Of a stretch of 7,482 nt of DNA, positions 6,487-7,482 are shown piece by piece. The notes below the pieces were generated by a model. It saw only the letters and a program-made list of their open reading frames with translations. It was not told the DNA's origin and ran no database searches. The position numbers were made by a program, and so were the translations under genes. The first letter of the stretch is position 1; every line of letters begins with the position of its first letter. Location: NCBI GenBank assembly GCA_003448875.1, contig DLXG01000229.1, forward strand, positions 1 through 7,482, written 5' to 3'. The DNA is from Anaerolineaceae bacterium. GTDB taxonomy: Bacteria > Chloroflexota > Anaerolineae > Anaerolineales > Anaerolineaceae.

Positions 6487-6888
6487 ATGACTGAGGAAAC
6501 CCGCGCCATTCAAGTCCAACAGGAACAGCGTCCCGCCGTCCGCGAAAGCCGCAGCCGACGCGTCTTCGCCCCGGCGGTGGATATCGTCGAAACCAACGAT
6601 GAGATTCTGGTGCTGGCGGATATGCCCGGTGTCCGGCAGGAGGATTTAGAGGTCGTCCTCGAAAAGAACGTCCTCACCATCCGTGGCACGGTGCAGATGC
6701 CGCACATGCAGGAGTACGATCTGGAATACGCCGAATATGAAGGCGGCGATTACGAGCGCATCTTCACCCTCGCCGATGACATTGACCGCGATCACATCGA
6801 AGCCGAGATGAAACACGGCGTGCTGCACCTGCGCCTGCCCAAAGCCGGCCCTGCTCGCATCCGCCGCATCCCGGTCAAAACCGGATGA
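6487..6888 (+). CDS. Small heat-shock protein, Hsp20/alpha-crystallin family (second of three)
   Basis: The protein has 133 residues with a short, charged, Gln/Arg-rich N-terminal arm (about 28 residues), unlike the long arms of its neighbours. The alpha-crystallin domain runs from about residue 29: VDIVETNDEILVLADMPG, VLTIRG, then a tyrosine/glutamate-rich loop (EYDLEYAEYEGGDYER), and the signature GVLHLRLPK (111-119). The C-terminal anchor motif is IPV (128-130). Its ribosome site AAAGGAGGG (6471-6479) lies inside the last codons of the preceding gene, only 3 bases separate the stop from this ATG, and translation is probably coupled. The sequence is divergent from its neighbours, which could allow mixed oligomers or a different client range (inference). 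Confidence 0.93.
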   Translation: MTEETRAIQVQQEQRPAVRESRSRRVFAPAVDIVETNDEILVLADMPGVRQEDLEVVLEKNVLTIRGTVQMPHMQEYDLEYAEYEGGDYERIFTLADDIDRDHIEAEMKHGVLHLRLPKAGPARIRRIPVKTG

Positions 6889-6906
6889 GGATTGAACACA
6901 CACAGG

Positions 6907-6917
6907 AAAGGAGGTGA
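6907..6917 (+). promoter_or_regulatory. Ribosome binding site that fixes the start of the third Hsp20
   Basis: AAAGGAGGTGA is fully complementary to the usual bacterial 16S rRNA 3' end. GGAGG ends 8 bases before ATG 6923. The in-frame GTG at 6914 lies within this site and so is not the start. Confidence 0.85.
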
Positions 6918-6922
6918 AAGGT

Positions 6923-7426
6923 ATGCCGATCACCGACCTGATTCCCTTCCGACCCAAACGCTCGCTGGCCATCCGCCGCGAGAATGACCAGCCGCGCGCG
7001 CTGATGCGGGACTTTGACCGCTGGTTCGATTCCTTCTTCGAACGGCCGTGGTCGCTGATGCCGTGGCGGCTCTTCGATGAAGAATGGGACACCTTCACGC
7101 CGCGTGTGGATGTCAAAGAAACCGACAAGAAAGTGATCGTCACTGCCGAACTGCCCGGCCTGGATGAGAAGGACATCGAAATCACCCTCAGCGGCGATAC
7201 CCTCATCCTGCGGGGTGAAAAACGGCAGGAAGAGGAAGAAAAAGGCGAAGACTACTACCGCATGGAGCGCCGCTACGGTTCCTTCCAGCGCGTCATCCCG
7301 CTGCCATGCGAGGTGGAAGTGGATAAAGCCGATGCCACCTTCCGCAAGGGCGTGCTGACCGTCAACCTGCCCAAGACGCCCGCCGCCCAAAGCGCGCGCA
7401 AGGTCATCCCGATCAAAACCGACTGA
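6923..7426 (+). CDS. Small heat-shock protein, Hsp20/alpha-crystallin family (third of three)
   Basis: The protein has 167 residues. The N-terminal arm is aromatic-rich (FDRWFDSFFERPWSLMPW, about 31-48), a typical oligomerisation and client-binding arm. The alpha-crystallin domain spans about residues 58-151: PRVDVKETDK, VTAELPGLDEKDIE, LILRGEKR, YGSFQRVIPLP, and the signature GVLTVNLPK (143-151). The C-terminal anchor is IPI (162-164). I chose the ATG at 6923 because a near-perfect ribosome site lies 8 bases upstream; a GTG at 6914 in the same frame is part of that site. The gene is 34 bases downstream of the second Hsp20 gene and is followed by an intrinsic terminator, so it ends the operon. 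The glutamate-rich loop (EEEEKGED) is common in bacterial class A Hsp20. Confidence 0.95.
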   Translation: MPITDLIPFRPKRSLAIRRENDQPRALMRDFDRWFDSFFERPWSLMPWRLFDEEWDTFTPRVDVKETDKKVIVTAELPGLDEKDIEITLSGDTLILRGEKRQEEEEKGEDYYRMERRYGSFQRVIPLPCEVEVDKADATFRKGVLTVNLPKTPAAQSARKVIPIKTD

Positions 7427-7447
7427 TGCAGGTCAGCAGACACGATC

Positions 7448-7479
7448 AGGCTGCCCCTCGGCGGGCAGCCTCTTTTTTT
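7448..7479 (+). terminator. Intrinsic terminator of the hsp20 operon
   Basis: AGGCTGCCC (7448-7456) and GGGCAGCCT (7463-7471) form a 9-base GC-rich stem with a 6-base loop, followed by TCTTTTTTT. It lies 22 bases after the third Hsp20 stop. Confidence 0.93.
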
Positions 7480-7482
7480 AAC

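Noticed and set aside
5977..6519. Minus-strand open frame (180 codons) across the first Hsp20
   Set aside because: It is a shadow of the Hsp20 coding frame, with low-complexity composition and no plausible domain.
6875..7390. Minus-strand open frame (171 codons) across the third Hsp20
   Set aside because: It is antisense to an unambiguous Hsp20 gene and has no recognisable domain.
1..7482. CRISPR array or transposon ends
   Set aside because: I found no regularly spaced 25-40 base repeats and no terminal inverted repeats or transposase. The only repeats are the short ones listed.

Overview
The window holds the start of a type III-A (Csm) CRISPR-Cas operon on the minus strand. A divergent cluster of three small heat-shock protein genes lies on the plus strand. 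No CRISPR array, adaptation genes, tRNA, rRNA or insertion sequence is visible. The host is a bacterium with strong AGGAGG-type ribosome sites and housekeeping-type promoters. Most genes are GC-rich (about 60%). A thermophilic or anaerobic Chloroflexota (Anaerolineae-like) host is my guess from protein flavour only and is low confidence.

Minus strand, in transcription order. (1) 5778 to 4894 encodes an NE0113-family CARF-type domain fused to a C-terminal LuxR/GerE helix-turn-helix, so it looks like a cyclic-oligoadenylate-responsive DNA-binding protein. (2) A short regulatory interval follows. It has a good promoter overlapping the 3' end of that gene and a leader hairpin ending in a U-rich tract just before the cas10 ribosome site, which resembles an attenuator. 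(3) 4786 to 2222 is cas10/csm1 with intact HD and GGDD motifs, so it is predicted to cut ssDNA and make cyclic oligoadenylate. (4) 2214 to 331 is a low-GC gene for an AlbA_2 (Schlafen-like)-NACHT NTPase, sitting where csm2 would normally follow cas10. (5) 285 to 1 is the first 95 codons of csm2, cut by the window edge.

Plus strand: 6010-6483, 6487-6888 and 6923-7426 are three Hsp20/alpha-crystallin genes in one tight operon, each preceded by a near-identical ribosome site, and closed by a clear intrinsic terminator at 7448-7479.

Working model (inference): target RNA activates Cas10, cyclic oligoadenylate is made, and the CARF-LuxR protein senses it and changes transcription, possibly of its own promoter, the cas promoter or the divergent hsp20 operon. 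The AlbA_2-NACHT protein is the most unusual component. It is a STAND-type NTPase with a possible Schlafen-like RNA nuclease domain, placed inside the operon with translational spacing that suggests co-expression with Cas10 and Csm2. Its low GC content suggests it was captured by transfer.
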